From Ideonella margarita (GTDB lineage Bacteria > Pseudomonadota > Gammaproteobacteria > Burkholderiales > Burkholderiaceae_C), in contig NZ_JBBUTI010000009.1 in assembly GCF_038066635.1 (NCBI RefSeq), forward strand, positions 62,001 through 126,000: 64,000 nt of DNA, in the 5' to 3' direction. Shown here piece by piece: positions 63,199 to 64,000 of this stretch. The number at the start of each line of letters is the position of its first letter. Positions within the stretch are counted from its first letter, which is position 1. Under the pieces are notes generated by a model. The model saw nothing but the letters and a program-made list of their open reading frames with translations. It had not been told where the DNA came from and did not search any database. The translations under genes and the position numbers were made by a program.

Positions 63199-64000
63199 AT
63201 GATCAACGCCCCGCAGTTCACCAGCCTCCCGTCCATCCAGGCCCCGTCGGCCGTGGTGATGGTGCGCCCGCACCACTTCCATCCCAACCCGCAAACCGCT
63301 GCTGACAACGCCTTCCAGCGCAGCGCAGCCGGCTTGCCCGCAGCGCCCTTGGCCGCAGCCGCCCATGCCGAGGCCACCGAGGCCGCGCACACCCTGCGCG
63401 AGCACGGCGTGCGCGTGCACCAGTTCGACGATGACGGCGCGGCAGACACGCCGGATTCTGTGTTCCCGAACAACTGGTTTTCAACGCACCCGGGCGGGCA
63501 TGTGGCGCTATACCCGATGCACTCCCCCAACCGCCGCCGCGAACGGCGCACCGACATCATCGAGATGCTCAAGCGCGAGTACCGGGTGCAGGACGTGATC
63601 GACTACTCCGGCCTGGAGGCTGATGGCCTGTTCCTGGAAGGCACCGGCGCGATGGTGCTCGACCATGTGATGCGCGTGGCCTACACCGCCCGCTCCAACC
63701 GGGCCGACGCCGTGGCGCTGGAGCGCTTCTGCACCCACTTCAACTATGAGCCGATGGTGTTCGACACGGCGGACGCCACTGGCCAGCCGATTTATCACAC
63801 CAATGTGCTGATGTGCGTGGCCACCGAGTTCGCGCTGGTGGGGCTGGATTTGATCCGTGAGCCGGCCCGGCGTGCCGAGGTGCGCGCGCGGCTGGAAGAG
63901 TCAGGCCGCGAGGTCATCGCCCTGAGCAGGCACCAGATCGCGGAGTTCGCCGGCAATGCGCTGGAGTTGACGGGCCGTGGCGGGCGCCTGCTGGCGCTGT
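63199..64000 (+). CDS. ctlX: CtlX-type arginine/citrulline-related hydrolase (partial, runs off window)
   Basis: The first 267 codons are inside the window; the 3' end is cut. It starts MINAPQFTSLPSIQAPSAVV, then has VMVRPHHFHPNPQTA, TPDSVFPNNWFSTHPGGHVA (an NNW-F-T substrate-site motif), LEGTGAMVLDHVMRVAYTA and YHTNVLMCVATEFALVGL, typical of the pentein-fold CtlX/amidinotransferase-like family. A catalytic Cys would lie beyond residue 260. Probable role in citrulline or arginine breakdown. Paired with the divergent Lrp gene. Confidence 0.85.
   Translation, partial: MINAPQFTSLPSIQAPSAVVMVRPHHFHPNPQTAADNAFQRSAAGLPAAPLAAAAHAEATEAAHTLREHGVRVHQFDDDGAADTPDSVFPNNWFSTHPGGHVALYPMHSPNRRRERRTDIIEMLKREYRVQDVIDYSGLEADGLFLEGTGAMVLDHVMRVAYTARSNRADAVALERFCTHFNYEPMVFDTADATGQPIYHTNVLMCVATEFALVGLDLIREPARRAEVRARLEESGREVIALSRHQIAEFAGNALELTGRGGRLLAL

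Overview
The window is a gene-dense, very GC-rich stretch of what looks like a betaproteobacterial chromosome, probably order Burkholderiales (Sphaerotilus/Rubrivivax/Comamonadaceae-like). That placement rests on gene content: a Bug/TctC solute receptor, two CaiB/BaiF CoA-transferases, a DUF2325 protein, a DUF5329 protein and an Oxidored-like protein. I saw no insertion sequence, phage gene, CRISPR array, rRNA or tRNA. Codon use appears uniform by eye.

Layout. 0-6.2 kb: small housekeeping and hypothetical genes (cupin, HEAGH-motif membrane protein, PhnB-like VOC protein, a shortened DUF998 protein, NTF2-like protein, EamA exporter). 6.3-9.5 kb: a large GGDEF/EAL protein. 9.5-26.7 kb: a complete beta-galactan/galactoside utilisation locus made of two divergent operons. 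Leftward run GH35 beta-galactosidase, a MalK/MalE/MalF/MalG-type importer, galM and a Tat-exported GH53 endo-galactanase. Rightward run GH42 beta-galactosidase, galE, galT, galK, an MgrA/YghZ-type aldo/keto reductase and a LacI-family regulator. The 316-bp gap between them carries two 12-bp palindromes that are exact reverse complements of each other, one beside each promoter. 26.7-28.9 kb: a CoA-transferase/HMG-CoA-lyase pair. 29.1-30.3 kb: a Xre/RES toxin-antitoxin module preceded by two GTTC-N6-GAAC sites. 30.3-31.9 kb: a chemoreceptor. 32.3-34.7 kb: a flavin amine oxidase, ChrR-like cupin and TetR operon with palindromes upstream.

34.8-37.8 kb: a periplasmic binding protein followed by a hybrid-free sensor kinase without a response regulator. 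38.0-42.3 kb: an SbcD-like nuclease, an SbcC/YhaN-like coiled-coil ATPase and a nucleoside deoxyribosyltransferase-like enzyme, tightly coupled. 42.5-50.5 kb: secreted hypothetical, lipocalin lipoprotein, class A beta-lactamase, a second chemoreceptor, a 95-aa protein whose ribosome-binding site sits in a hairpin loop, the ribosome-assembly GTPase YlqF, a diguanylate cyclase and YigZ. 50.6-52.2 kb: Oxidored-like protein and a DUF2325 protein with a Fur-box-like site. 52.2-60.0 kb: a leftward catabolic run (CoA-transferase, FAH-family enzyme, Bug receptor, extradiol-type VOC protein, aldehyde dehydrogenase, 4-OT tautomerase, tannase/feruloyl-esterase lipoprotein, DUF1185) with a divergent LysR gene. 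60.1-64 kb: two GNAT proteins, a membrane protein, an Lrp-type regulator and a divergent ctlX-type amidinotransferase-fold gene cut by the window end.

How it works together. The galactan locus forms one pathway: GH53 cuts galactan outside the cytoplasm, the ABC importer brings in oligomers, GH35/GH42 release galactose, GalM converts the anomer, and GalK/GalT/GalE feed it into UDP-sugar metabolism, probably under the LacI protein. The 52-60 kb cluster reads as ester hydrolysis followed by aromatic ring cleavage and side-chain oxidation. No single obviously new system stands out. The best candidates for something undescribed are the nuclease/ATPase/deoxyribosyltransferase operon, the translation-control hairpins at 44.7 and 46.4 kb, the amine oxidase/cupin/TetR operon and the binding-protein/sensor-kinase pair.
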